Assembly (NCBI GenBank): GCA_009809945.1
Contig: WTPW01000298.1
Location: forward strand, 423,269 to 487,268
Origin: Gigaspora margarita
Lineage: Eukaryota; Glomeromycota; Glomeromycetes; Diversisporales; Gigasporaceae
Reading direction: 5' to 3'
Length of the DNA: 64,000 nucleotides
In this document: in pieces, positions 1 through 10,414 of the stretch
Layout of the letters: each line of letters opens with the position of its first letter
Position numbering within the stretch: the stretch's first letter is position 1
Translations under genes and position numbers: made by a program
Notes under the pieces: generated by a model
What the model was told of the DNA's origin: nothing
The model's input: only the letters and a program-made list of their open reading frames with translations
Databases searched by the model: none

Positions 1-127
1 AAAAGGCGGAACATTGAAGCAGTTGAACCAAGAATTTATAGCAGGTAAATATCTCTTTTATTGATGTAGTCTAAAAATATATCAATGATGATTTATAATT
101 TATGGGCGACGTAATACCAGGTGTATC

Positions 128-218
128 TAGTGTTCTGACCCGGGTAAGTATCACCCCGGGCCACCCGCGGGTGGGCGGGTGACCCGGGTTGGGATTTTCG
201 TGACGGGTCAGAACACTA
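128..218. mobile_element. hAT-like MITE with ACCCGGGT words
   Basis: A 91-bp element with perfect 15-bp terminal inverted repeats (TAGTGTTCTGACCCG and its complement). It is flanked by an exact 8-bp direct repeat, GGTGTATC, at 120-127 and 219-226. The inside is strikingly GC-rich for this window and consists of CCCGGG and ACCCG words. The related segment at 2948 shows the empty site with a single GGTGTATC. The 8-bp duplication and TAG start are typical of hAT-type insertion; the family name is an inference. Confidence 0.85.
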
Positions 219-303
219 GGTGTATCAAAAGTCCCTTCTTTTAAGTGACCTTATATAGAGATCTATATATAGGTCACTTAAAAGAAGGGACTTTTGATAC
301 ACC
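219..303. repeat. Perfect-arm palindrome, copy 1
   Basis: A hairpin of 33-bp perfect arms starting GGTGTATCAAAAGTCCC, closing on an AGATCT centre. The same hairpin, slightly diverged, lies at 2948-3034. It has no coding content. It may itself be a small fold-back element that was present before the MITE at 128 inserted at its edge. Confidence 0.8.
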
Positions 304-677
304 TGGCATATTAGCCCCCTCAACGTTTTATTATATTTGGCCCCCTAAAGTTAGGGACTTGCTAAACATAGTAAAGTGTTGTAATTTTTTCTGAAATTTC
401 CAAAAATTTTGTATTTACATTAACATAAACAGTACGTACTGATATCATTCTTATGTATGCATTTTATTTAGCGGATTTGTTTTGAATTTAACGACTTTGT
501 TTTGATGATCAGAAGGTATCTGATGTTGTAGAAAAGTAATTTTTTATGGCCTATTTAATTTTTTATTCGTTTAATTATTTATTCATTTATTATTTATTCA
601 TTTATTTATTTTTAAAATTTGTCATTATCATTATATAGTTACTTGTTGGGCTGGTACAAGTACACTTGATATGATAT

Positions 678-908
678 ACAAAAATAGAAATTCGAAAATA
701 TGCTAACATCTCCGGTCTAAAAAATAGTATGATGAAATCAAGACATTCGTATTGATAATTGAAACGGGAGAAATAATGATGCAGGTGAATCAAAAGAATT
801 GAAAAATACGATTGGTAAACGTATAGAGAAATTTAGGGGCCAATGAACCGATGATAAAGATAATAAGCATATGTGTAAAGTTCAAATTTCAGGTAATTAA
901 CGCATGTT
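678..908. other. AT-rich spacer
   Basis: No gene is visible. The stretch is AT-rich and ends in the left 8-bp duplication (CGCATGTT, 901-908) of the hAT-like element starting at 909. Confidence 0.5.
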
Positions 909-2589
909 TAGAGATGGGTTTCATGCGTGCGCATGATTCCTCAATCATGCGCATTAATGCGCATGTTTCCGAATCATGCGCATTTTATCCCATCAAAATT
1001 TTATATAGAAAAATTAAATAAAAATAAGTATAATTAACATTCTAATCTATCTATATACTTCAATTCTGGACCTGTTCGCTTTAACATTTTTGATTGGTCA
1101 TTCCGAAAATGTGACCTAAATGTAGGAAAACTAACAGAAATACGTAAGATGATTATGACTATTATCATGGTCGAGTAATTATTGTCGCAGCTGATGCTGA
1201 AAACGGCTATGCTGAATTTTGGGGTCGCGATTTGAAAATATATGCCTTGCTAAATCCACCTATACTCTTTAATATTCAATTCTAACCCTAAACCCTAACC
1301 CAACCCTAAAAAAAAAACTGTCAAAATTACCCAAAAAAATTTTTAAAAAATTTGTATCAAAATAGGTCGAAATTTCAGCATCAGCCGTTTTCAGCATCAG
1401 CTGCAACAATTATTATAAAATCGAGTAATTATTATATCATTTTTTAATGCCCTTATTAACGCCTAAAATTGTGAACGTGAATTTTCCAAATTTACTTTTG
1501 TTGTTTGATTGCCTAATANTTTGGGTTAAAAAAGTTCACGAATTTGAAACGTTTTGTATAATGGTCTCAAGTTCAAGAATAAGTGCAAGTGCAAGAACAA
1601 GTGCAAGAACACGACAAATGCTCGCTATAGATAATACATATGATTAATAAAAAAAATAGTGAATATATTAGCGGATATCAAAAAAAGTTACATTCAGCCA
1701 AATATTTAAATGATTGATTTCTAGAATTTTTGGTCGGAATTTTTGCCGCCAAGATTATCTGATAATTAACTAATTTTCTCAGTGACTCGTAGTTTTATGT
1801 CATAAAATTACGGTTATGTTCAAAAGGTGATCAATGTGCTAAAACTAATATAGAATATAAGGTTTTCTATTTGCAACACTTATTTTAAAAATTGGCATTC
1901 ACTAATAAAACTAAGCTGCATACTATCTGTTATTGGAGTAATGAGCTTGTAACAAACTTTTTATAGTTAGCTTATACTAATCAAACTAACCCACTATATA
2001 TTGCAATTACTGGTATAGCGAACAAATTTTGTAATGGAACTTTTTTTATAAAAACTCATAATAAAAATCACAATAATTCTAATAAAAACTGGCAACCATA
2101 CTGAAATAGAGTGTGAATTCTGTGNCAGAATTTTATGATATCATAATTTTAATGAAACTAACTCAATCTTAACCATATGCTGTAGTTAATATAATAGTAT
2201 GTTCAGTAACAGAATTTTTTTGTGACATTCAATGCAAACTAACTCGGCATATTTATGAATATTATATAATGCGAATTTACAGATTTTAACTAAGATCCTA
2301 AAGTTTTATACAAAGCTCCCGTGGCAGAGCCACGGGCTAGGTGTCAAATTATATAAGCTAAGCAACGATGAAGTTTACAATTAGCTAATTTGTAAAAATT
2401 TATNTATATAGGCAAAATCTGATTTTAGTTTCAATCTGTAGTATCTTTATTTAGATATTTTATCAACAATAAAGATAAAAATTGAAAAAAATTTTTTATC
2501 ATGCGGTANCATGCGCATTTTATATATCATGCGCATTAATGCGCATTCATGCGCATTTTATTATAAAATGCGCATTTTTCCCATCTCTA
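909..2589. mobile_element. hAT-like non-autonomous element with ATGCGCAT arrays
   Basis: A 1681-bp element bounded by TAGAGATGGG and CCCATCTCTA and flanked by exact 8-bp repeats CGCATGTT (901-908, 2590-2597). Both ends carry several copies of the palindromic word ATGCGCAT within about 100 bp of the terminus (left 922-980, right about 2500-2575). The interior is AT-rich, holds no transposase-like reading frame and contains a second element at 1184-1407. A transposase supplied elsewhere is assumed. The short open frame at 1447-1647 spans an N and looks random. Confidence 0.85.
1184..1407. mobile_element. GTCGCAG-TIR MITE with telomere-like tract
   Basis: A 224-bp element nested inside the 909-2589 element. 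The termini are GTCGCAGCTGATGCTGAAAA and its near-perfect complement, with the exact 7-bp duplication AATTATT at 1177-1183 and 1408-1414. The inside contains a short CCCTAAACCCTAACCC tract. The same type of element recurs at 26589, 52418 and 58572, each with A/T-only 7-bp flanks. The superfamily is unclear because a 7-bp duplication does not fit the usual hAT value of 8. Confidence 0.8.
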
Positions 2590-2871
2590 CGCATGTTATT
2601 GAACAACCATTGATATTAAGAATCATCTGATGCATCATATTTGTTCGCTGTAATTAATTATTTACTATTTAACCTCCTTTTTGGTAGCTTTATTTTGCTA
2701 ATGACAAGGTATATAAAAACTTTTTAAACATATATTAGCAACTTAGAATATAGATCAAAGAAAGGAAATGGATTAGCAGAAACGCTTTGCAAAATAGATA
2801 TACCGCTATTAATTAGGAGTAAATTAACTTATAGGATAGATTTTATATTTGAAAAATCTACCACATATTTC

Positions 2872-3352
2872 AGGTAAAGATTTCTTATTAATATAGTCTA
2901 CAAATATGTCCGTGATGAGTTTTAAATTCGTAGGCGGCGTAATACCGGGTGTATCAAAAGTCTCTTTTTTTAAGTGACCTTATATAGAGATCTATATATA
3001 AGGTCACTTAAAAAAAGGGACTTTTGGTACATCCGGCATTTTAACCCCTTCAACACTTTATTGTATTTGGACCCCTAAGGGTAGGGACTTTCTAAGTGCA
3101 ATAAGAGTGTTATAATTTTTTCTGAGATTTTATGTTAGTGTAAATGCAAATTTTTTTGGAACGGTACGTACTGATATCACTGTAATGTACATTTTATTTA
3201 GGTCTGTTTTGGTGATCAGAAAGATACCTAATGTCGTAAAAAAGTAAATAGTTTTTTATGACCTATTTATTCATTTATTCATTCATTTATTTATTAAAAT
3301 TGTTCTTTGTTTAGTCACTTGTCGAGTTGATATAAGTATACTTAATATAATG
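2872..3352. repeat. Diverged segmental repeat, copy 2
   Basis: This is the partner of 42-677. It keeps the hairpin (2948-3034) but lacks the 91-bp MITE, so it shows the pre-insertion state. It ends in a TTTATTCATTCATTTATTT tract and a TATAAGTATACTTAATATAATG block. No coding potential was seen. Confidence 0.7.
2948..3034. repeat. Palindrome, copy 2
   Basis: A hairpin related to 219-303 with the same start (GGTGTATCAAAAGT) and the same TATAGAGATCTATATA centre, a few mismatches between the arms. Confidence 0.75.
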
Positions 3353-3592
3353 TTGGACGTAGAAGTTGAATTAACGTTTGATGAAATGGGACAAAAAAAA
3401 CGGATTATAAAGTTACTGTATGATAGAAACGTTCGTACTGTACTTTTTTTATTAATTATTTATACAGTGCCGTACACCCTTAATTATATAATAATCTAAT
3501 ATATAGATTATACCTTTTCACAATTGAGTCCACACATCGTGCGGAGTATAGTTTATTTGTTGATAATGCGCAGTTTTATAGTATATTACGAC

Positions 3593-4181
3593 TAGAGGTT
3601 AGACCCGGATGCAAAATTGTCACCCGGGTCACCCGTTTGATTTGAAATCGGGTGGCCCGGGTGAAAACGGGTTGTATATAAGGGTCCTGGAGTTGAGAGA
3701 AGTGAACCTCTTCGAACTGTGGATTATTGGGTGAACAGATCACAAGATCAAAGTGTGATTAATACGCATGCCAGTAATGATTACCGTGCGTGCGAAAAAT
3801 TGGAGCGTTCGGTCAACTATGCAAACAAAAACTATATGCGGTACATATAAGAATTAATTTTTAAGATCTTATAATCAGAATAGTAATCAGATAGTGACGG
3901 GGTTATTTATATTTAATTAATAGTAAAGAATGCCTTGTGGGCTTTCGGATGTCTAGAGCAAATAGCTCTATTTTTCTCAATTATTTTAGCGTAATCGATT
4001 TTTGAAAGCCTTTATGACGAAGTTACGTTATAAAACCTCATTACTCTTACCGTTATAACCAATCGAATGAATGCCCTTCTATGATCTTAAACCCGATTTT
4101 GACCCGGGTTGTAAAATCTTGACCCGGGTGAACCTTTTCGACACGGGTGACCCGGCTTACTAAACCCGGGTCTAAACTCTA
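3593..4181. mobile_element. hAT-like non-autonomous element, ACCCGGGT family
   Basis: A 589-bp element with imperfect TIRs TAGAGGTTAGACCCGG and CCGGGTCTAAACTCTA, flanked by exact 8-bp repeats ATTACGAC (3585-3592, 4182-4189). The left end carries several ACCCGGGT or ACCCG words (3604-3672) and the right end carries more (4090-4170); the middle is unrelated AT-rich DNA without a long frame. The subterminal word matches the 91-bp MITE at 128-218, so both may answer to one transposase. Confidence 0.85.
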
Positions 4182-4541
4182 ATTACGACATCGTATAAAA
4201 TATAATTTATCACGCAGGTTTTGTAAAGCAGCCCATACTTTTTGGCAATTATTGTTCTGTGTCGGTGATGCACTTTCAGGTAAAGGTAATTGTATTACTA
4301 CAAATTAATTTAAAATTATTATCGAATGCAAGGATGTATCTGCAATAAAACATATATAAGGATATGATAAAATATATCAGATATATATAATTCTTGACAT
4401 TATCATTTCTTAATTCAATTAACTTTTTTAGCATTCTAAGTTTTATAGTGATAGTACTTTTAGTATCGAAATAATTGCATAATTTAAATAATGATTTTAT
4501 GTTATTTTTGTTTTCAATAATATAAATATAAAGAGAGTTAT

Positions 4542-4854
4542 CATTCATCGCCAGTGCGATGCATTGCCACCCCCGATCGACCAATTGGGATGCAGGATCA
4601 GGTGTAACGTGAAATCAAAGCAAAACAATCTTTTTTTAAAAAATCGTTTCTAACTTAAAGAAACTACACTTTTTTCTTGACAAAAAATATTCCTTGCGAA
4701 ATTTTGGGTTGGAAGGGCCTTCTAACTCTTACTCTGCTGAACCCTAACCCTAATAACGTGGCTGCTATTTGTTTTGTTTTGATTAATGTAAATCAAAACA
4801 AACAAAATGATTGGTCGATCAGGGGGTAGCACTGCATCGCACTAACGATGAATG
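4542..4854. mobile_element. Long-TIR element, GATCGACCAAT type
   Basis: About 313 bp with TIRs near 45 bp. The left arm begins CATTCATCG, then AGTGCGATGCA and GATCGACCAATT; the right arm mirrors it. A short CCCTAACCCTAA tract lies inside (4740-4753). The flanks read TTAT and TTAA, which could be a worn TTAA target site. Related TIR blocks occur in the next element. Confidence 0.65.
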
Positions 4855-4992
4855 TTAAAAATCAAATATAAATATGTATTTGTTAGAAAGATTTTTTAAT
4901 ATAAAAAAATTAAATTAGTAAAATTGATAATTTTTTTATCAAGTCAAAATCTATTATATATATGGATCATACTTTTATTTTAAGAAAAAATG

Positions 4993-5318
4993 TATTTGTT
5001 GCCAGTGGTGACAGTCACTGGATTGTGATCGACCAATTAGTTTGTGTAATGTTATGATCAAAACAAAAACAAAGCATTGAACTTACTATTGTTAGAGTCA
5101 GGGTTAGAGCCATAGTTAAGGTTCATGTAGAGTGTTGTATATAGTAAAATTTTGCAGGAAATTTTTTTTTATAAAAAAAAGTAGTTTCATAGACAAAATT
5201 TTAAGTTAGAAAGTGATTTTTTAAAAAAATCAAATTTTTTGCATTTTTCACATTATATGTGATCCTTTGATCTAATTGGTTGATCACAATCCGGTAATGT
5301 CACCGCTAGTAACAAATA
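4993..5318. mobile_element. Long-TIR element, second copy type
   Basis: About 326 bp. The TIRs start TATTTGTTGCCAGTGGTGAC and include GGATTGTGATCGACCAATTAG-like sequence on the left, with a clear complement on the right (CTAATTGGTTGATCACAATCC). The inner part has GTTAGAGTCAGGGTTAGAG. It belongs with 4542-4854 by its GATCGACCAATT block. No clean target duplication was found. Confidence 0.6.
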
Positions 5319-5526
5319 GATTCACCTTTATTTTAAAATGACAAAAGGTAAAATTTTCAAAATTTAGTTTTTTTTTATAATAATACAGTAGATTAAAATA
5401 TAAAAATTTTAATGCTCACCTGGGTAAAAATGTATTAAGTAAATGAGATCGGGTACTCTAAGTAAAAATGTTCAAGACTTTTGAAAACTTTATAATAACT
5501 AAAATCAGGACTTTATATCTAATTGT

Positions 5527-5815
5527 GATGCCAACCACTCTAGCATTACCACTCTAAAAAATTTCACTACTATTTCATCAGCCAATTAGATTCTGAGATC
5601 AGGTATAATACAAAGAAATGCAAAAAATCAAAACAGACCAAAAATTCGTTCATAAATCAACATTTTACCTATAAAACTGCTTACTGTGCACTAATAAAAG
5701 TTTTCCTTACAAAAGTTTGGTATTAATAAAGTACTTTTTAACCTAATTTAATATAACTGCAAAATTTTTTAGTGAAATTTTTTAAGTTGGTGATGCTAGG
5801 GTCTTATAGTGATGC
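5527..5815. mobile_element. Possible third, worn long-TIR element
   Basis: The ends share CTAGCATTACCA / TGGTGATGCTAG and AAAAAATTTCACTA / TAGTGAAATTTTTT in inverted order, and GCCAATTAGATTCTGAGATCAGG echoes the two elements upstream. The boundaries are approximate and the call is an inference. Confidence 0.4.
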
Positions 5816-5875
5816 CTGACAAAATGATAAAAACTGACGAAACTATAAGTTTCGTCATTTTATCAGGCAGGTATA
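5816..5875. repeat. Small palindrome
   Basis: TGACGAAACT-ATA-AGTTTCGTCA is a perfect 10-bp-arm hairpin, framed by CCTGACAAAA on the left and TTTTATCAGG on the right. It has no coding content. Confidence 0.6.
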
Positions 5876-6355
5876 AAATCTAATCTATATTATGTTATAT
5901 AAAACTTTTTTTTTATCCTAAAACTGCACTCTAAAAATTCTTGTACCAGTGAATTTCACTACTAGTTAATTTTAAATAAATTTATTAATTAATAATCCAG
6001 ATAAGATCTGCAGAATTACTATATTAGGAGAATATTTAAAGCATTGTACATTATATGTTTTGACTATTTAATTAAAGTTAAGGTAAGGGTTAGTTTGGGG
6101 TTAGGATTAGAAGGAATCTTATAGGTAAAATTACCTCTAGCATGTTTTATTAGTAAATCAATATAGGTTTAGACATTAGTTTTCTTGTATTCTATTGTTT
6201 TTTGCTTTTTTTCTTTCTTTTTTCTTTGTTGGGCTAATCCATGTTGATCAAAACAAATAAGTTGATTGGCCATATATCATGTAATTGCACAATACTTTAA
6301 ATGATCCATATATTGGGACAATAGTAAATTTTGGTAATAAGTACAATATAATTTA
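5876..6355. other. AT-rich repeat remnants
   Basis: No gene is visible. A GTTAAGGTAAGGGTTAGTTTGGGGTTAGGATTAG stretch, split here as AAGGGTTAG and GGGGTTAGG blocks at 6080-6110, and a GATTGGCC block near 6255 suggest worn members of the long-TIR or telomere-tract families. Confidence 0.4.
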
Positions 6356-6920
6356 TTATATGCTAAAATCTGAGCAAAGTCCAATGAAAAGTAATTTTTT
6401 TATTAAGTTAACAACCAAAGTTAATTAATTAAAAGTTGTAGAGCTCATTAAAATGCATCTAATAGTAGTTAGTTTATCCAAATTGACCTGGTGGATACCA
6501 AGAAATCACTAAAAAATAATTGACTAGCTATATAAAATTTCTATGTAAACAAGAATTTGTTTACATAGGATTTTATATAGTTTAGGGATTGGAACTGTTT
6601 AACCATTTAAAAATTGCTCTATAGTTCCAGGCAGAATTATCTTGGCCATGGGCCAGAATTATTTTAATGCTGGCTAAATTAAACAGTTAAATGGTTAAAC
6701 TATTAAATAATTTAAAAAAATTTTAGATAGTTCCAATCTCTAATATAGTTGCCAATTGTTTTTTAGTGATATCTCAGTATCTACTAGGCCAATTTGGTTG
6801 ATTTAACTACTATTTGATGCATTTCAGTGAACTCTACAACTTTTAATTAATTGCCTTTGGTTGTTAACTTAATAAAAATTATTTTTTATTGAACTTTACT
6901 CAGATTCCAGCATATAGTTA
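6356..6920. mobile_element. Fold-back element interrupted by a MITE
   Basis: A long inverted repeat. The left arm runs from about 6356 to 6550 and the right arm from about 6743 to 6920, both containing AAAGTTGTAGAGCTCATT-like and TAGTAGTTA blocks. The hairpin tip (CTATGTAAACAAGAATTTG and its complement) is at 6541-6570. The 160-bp MITE at 6583-6742 sits inside one arm and, once discounted, the two arms become continuous. A related fold-back lies at 61885-62575. Confidence 0.75.
6583..6742. mobile_element. hAT-like MITE nested in a fold-back
   Basis: A 160-bp element with TIRs TAGGGATTGGAACT and AGTTCCAATCTCTA, flanked by exact 8-bp repeats ATATAGTT (6575-6582, 6743-6750). Subterminal AACAGTT and AACCATTT blocks are inverted between the ends. 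It has no coding potential. Confidence 0.85.
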
Positions 6921-7407
6921 AGGGGAGTAACAAAAATCAGGTGATTTTTTAGAGGGGGGAGGGGGTAAAAAAAGTTGAAATTATATATAAGAACCTAACT
7001 ATATATATATTAAAGAAGAGGGTGGGGGGTAGGCCTCTGATAAAAAATAATCAGGTGATTAATGACATGGCCCTAATATTATAGAAATTTTGCCCCAAAT
7101 TCTAATATATAAATTGAGTTAATCTTATTTGGGTCAGCAATTTAAAATATTATTTATCTGAATTTTAAAAGGTTAAAATATATATCTAAATTCTATCTGA
7201 TAATGTTAATTCAAATAGTAAAGAAAATTGTATAGATTTTATAGATAATGATAAATTTGACAATGTAATCTAGTATCAAGTTCTGAAAGTTTGCAAAGTA
7301 ATAATTCTAAAGTTAGTATAACTTATATAAGTTTAAATAATAAACTTTTTTAACAATATCTATTTTATTATTTTATTTAAGAGAATTATTATTTATTGCC
7401 AGTGTTT

Positions 7408-7735
7408 TAAATTTATCAAATAAGTGCAGAATTTTGTTTAAAAAATTGCAAAGATCTTCAAAATTTAGATTTTGTAGTTCTTTGCTGATTTTTTGCCAAA
7501 AATTTGTAAAAATATTCAAAAAGTATAATATTTACAGATTATAATAGAATCAGGAAATTTAAAATATTAATAATCTGTGGTGATCTTTAAATTTATCAAA
7601 TAAGTGCAGAATCTTGTTTAAAAAATTGCAAAAATCTTCAAAATTTAGATTTTTGTAGTTCTTCACAAATTTTTGGCAAAAAATCTGTGCAAATATTTAA
7701 AAAGTATAATCTTCACAGATTATAATAGGTGACAT
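7408..7735. repeat. Tandem duplication, period about 180 bp
   Basis: Two copies, starting near 7408 and 7588, of AATTTATCAAATAAGTGCAG, TTGTTTAAAAAATTGCAAA and ATCTTCAAAATTTAGATTTT followed by an ACAGATTATAATAG end. They differ at scattered positions. No frame is open. An N-free but very AT-rich spacer precedes it from 6920. Confidence 0.75.
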
Positions 7736-7779
7736 CTATTATAATCTGCAACAATCTCCAAAATTATAATTTCAATACT

Positions 7780-8380
7780 TCTTGCTAGTAAGAACACAAA
7801 AAAATCAATAAACAAACCAAAACAAAAATAAATAAAGTAAAAAACATGTTTTTTTATTTACTTAATTTTTATTATTATTTTTTTATTTCAATTTTTTTTA
7901 TTTAAAATTTGAAATAACAATATAGAAAAATGATAGTGAGAATAAAAGTAAATTTCTATTATTCCCATAATAAGAAATAACTAGAATTTTCTATATATGT
8001 GCTTATTCTTTTTTTAAAATTTTTTATTTTTTATCTTTTTTTTAATAATATTTTTTTATCAGTTTATTTATTTTTATGTATTTTTTTACTATAGCTTTTT
8101 GTTTATTGGTTTTTTTTATTTTATTTTTTATTAAATTTTTNTATTTTTTTATTTTTATTAATTTAATTTCATTTTTTTTAATTTTTATTTTATTTTTTTA
8201 TTTTTTTATTTTTATTATAATTTTATTTATTATAATTTATTTAATTAATTTTTTTAACGATTTTATGTTTTTATTATAATTTATTTTTAAAATCGATTTT
8301 ACAATAATTACTATTATACAAGATAAGTATAACCCCATTTTTTTTACTGTATTTTTGATTTTTTTACTAACTCTATTCTA
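7780..8380. other. Low-complexity T-rich tract
   Basis: This is mainly runs of T with scattered A, including an N at 8141. The open frame here (8076-8279) encodes almost only Phe, Ile and Leu, as expected from poly-T, and is not supported as a gene. Confidence 0.7.
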
Positions 8381-8514
8381 TATTTTAGTTTTTTTTCTCT
8401 TCATCATTATTGTTAGTTTTTTTGTAATTGGTGTTACTCATGATATTGGTGCTTTTTCTTCATCATTAGAGTCTCTTTAGTCATCAGTATCATCCATTTT
8501 GGCATTCTTTCTTT

Positions 8515-9080
8515 ACTTGTATAGTATCTGAAATTCTTTCATTGCTAGTGTCAAGGCTTTTTCATCACTGTTGTTATTTGCTTCTCTTTCTTCTGGGTGT
8601 GATTTTACCTCAGAGTCATCATTACTAGAGGTTTCGAGTAAGTTTTTTGTCTTAGTGGTATTTTTTTTTCTCATATATTTACTGCTTCTTTTTCTTTTAG
8701 ATTTGATTTCACCATTAGAGCTATTATTACTGAAGTTATTGGAGTTGCTATTCTCTTCGTCTTGGGCAATTTTTTTTCTTATATATTTGCTTCTTCCAGG
8801 TATGATTTCACTATTGGAGCCATTGTTACTAGAGGTTTCAGGTAAGTTTTTTGTCTTGGAGTTGGGGGTTTTTCTTATATTTTTACTGCTTCTCTTTCTT
8901 TGGGGGTTGATTTTACCATTGGATCTGTCATTACTAGAGTTATTGGAGTGCTGTTTTCTTCATCTTGGAGGCGGGGTTTTTTTCTTATATATTTGATTCT
9001 CTTTCTTCCAGGTATGATTTTGCCATTGAAGCCATTGTTACTGGAGTTATTGGTGTCGCATTTTTGGTGTGGCATTGTAA
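8515..9080 (-). pseudogene. Fragment of a tandem-repeat Asn/Lys-rich protein
   Basis: The minus strand can be read for more than 130 codons without a stop (about 8990 down to 8518), and an overlapping frame continues to 9075 after a frame change near an EEN motif. Both frames show the same repeat of about 35 residues: SSNNGSN, then EI or KI, P, R-rich, SSKYIRKK, then alternately QDEEN or KTKNLxET. About five units are present, with a DNA period near 105 bp and a higher-order pair near 210 bp. The alternating cores suggest duplication of a two-unit block. The protein would be disordered and basic. No start codon, partner domain or known family was recognised. It may be a coding remnant of a transposon or of a host gene. 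Confidence 0.5.
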
Positions 9081-9384
9081 TGAAGTTGTTGTGCTATTGA
9101 TGTTTCATTGTAAATTGTGCTGTTTGTTGTTCATTTTGTTGGAAATTTAGTAGTGTTTGTATGGTGTCTGTATGGTGTTTGTGTGGCATCTTTAAAGCAT
9201 TTTTGTAGCGTCATTTGTATATGTTTTGTAGTTTTTTTTTTAATAAAAATATATTATTTTTTATTATTTTTTTAATAAATTACACTATTAAAATATAAGA
9301 ATATTCGAATATATTCTTTTAATATAATATATAAAATTTAGTATTTAATATTTAGGTGAGCATATAGAATTGATTATTATTTGC

Positions 9385-9697
9385 TTTTTACAATCTGTGC
9401 AGAAAATTAAATCTGCCAGAAAATAAAAAAAAATCTTTAACGATCGCTGGCAAGGTCACAGATCTGCATTAATTTTTAATAATTGTTTTTTTAAAAAATT
9501 TGCACAGAGCTGTACTAAAAAACTTTCCCAATATGTGCAGATTATTGAATTGAAAATCTGCGCAAAAAATTAAATCTGCACAGAAAATTCAAAAAAATTT
9601 CTTCAATGATCACTAGCAGGGTCACAGAACTGCATTAATTTTTAATAATAGTTTTTTTTAGAAATTTGCACAGAGCTGTACTAAAAAACTTTCCTGA
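9385..9697. repeat. Tandem duplication, period about 170 bp
   Basis: Two copies share AATCTGTGCAGAAAATTAAA, GGTCACAGATCTGCATTAAT, TTTTTAATAAT and TTGCACAGAGCTGTAC. They start near 9388 and 9558. The repeats AAATCTGC and GTGCAGA echo the duplication at 7408-7735. It is non-coding. Confidence 0.7.
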
Positions 9698-10028
9698 TGT
9701 CTGATTAACTAGTCAGAATGCAAAATCAGGTGCAATATAAAATTGAAGCAAAACAGCTATTTTTAAAAAATCACTTCTAATAGAAAATTTTGCCTATGAA
9801 ACTACATTACTATAAAAAATCTATTATAAAACTTACTTGCTATTTTTGTAATAATAATATATACTTAAGTTTGAATTAGTTAATATTAAAAATAGTTGTA
9901 GTTTCTATTATGAGTTATTGTGAATTATTTCGCTAGTGAACTTATTTGCTATTTGTTGACTATAATCTATAGTTAAAATAAGTTAGTTTATAATAAAATT
10001 ATTGTAATTTTATTGTAAGCTACCAAAA
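9698..10028. other. AT-rich spacer with the LINE target site
   Basis: No gene is visible. The segment 9945-10018 resembles 18713-18799 on the other side of the LINE. The left copy of the LINE target duplication (ATTGTAAGCTACCAAAA) is at 10012-10028. Confidence 0.6.
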
Positions 10029-10414
10029 CTTTTTCCGCTGATCCTCACGACCACACCCGATCAAAAGTTAAAAGTGAAGATACAGGATAACCTCGCTATT
10101 AAACGAAACAAGTGAGTCTAATTAAAAAGTTGACAAACTAAATTTTAGCACGAGTTAGCTAGAACAAAAACAGCCTAAAGCAAGAAACCGACCAGTAAAT
10201 CGAGGAAAATTACTTTAAAAACTTTTTTCATAGCTTTTTTCAAAAATTTGGGGAATTCTGCAATACCCTGTAGTGTAGATCAGCCACAACAAACACGTCC
10301 GTAAACAATCAATCGGTAAACAAATAAACAAACAGGCCAAATAAGTAAACAAACCATACATGTGTCAAGTTAGGAAAGAATTATTGGTAGATCAACTTCA
10401 AACTTAGATAATCA

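Larger units (their letters stand above)
42..677. repeat. Diverged segmental repeat, copy 1
   Basis: This segment is similar along its length to 2872-3352. Both begin with CAGGTAAA, pass through GGCG(A/G)CGTAATACC(A/G)GG and a fold-back hairpin, then CCCCTAA, TTTTTTCTGA, GTACGTACTGATATCA and a TTTATTCATTTATT tract, ending near a TA(C/T)AAGTA(C/T)ACTT block. Copy 1 is longer because it holds the 91-bp insertion at 128-218. No open reading frame runs through it, so it is a dispersed non-coding repeat or an old segmental duplication. The outer family is not identified. Confidence 0.7.

Noticed and set aside
1284-1310. True telomere or chromosome end
   Set aside because: The CCCTAA tract is very short, degenerate and lies in the middle of a TIR element.
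4276-4584. Minus-strand frame of 102 codons
   Set aside because: Asn/Ile-rich, begins inside the TIR of the element at 4542, no domain seen.
8076-8279. Open frame of 67 codons on the plus strand
   Set aside because: Almost only Phe, Ile and Leu from a T-rich tract with an N inside; composition explains it.
8571-9150. Plus-strand open frames over the 105-bp repeats
   Set aside because: Leu/Phe/Ser-rich antisense reading of the repeats; the minus strand gives the coherent repeated protein motif.
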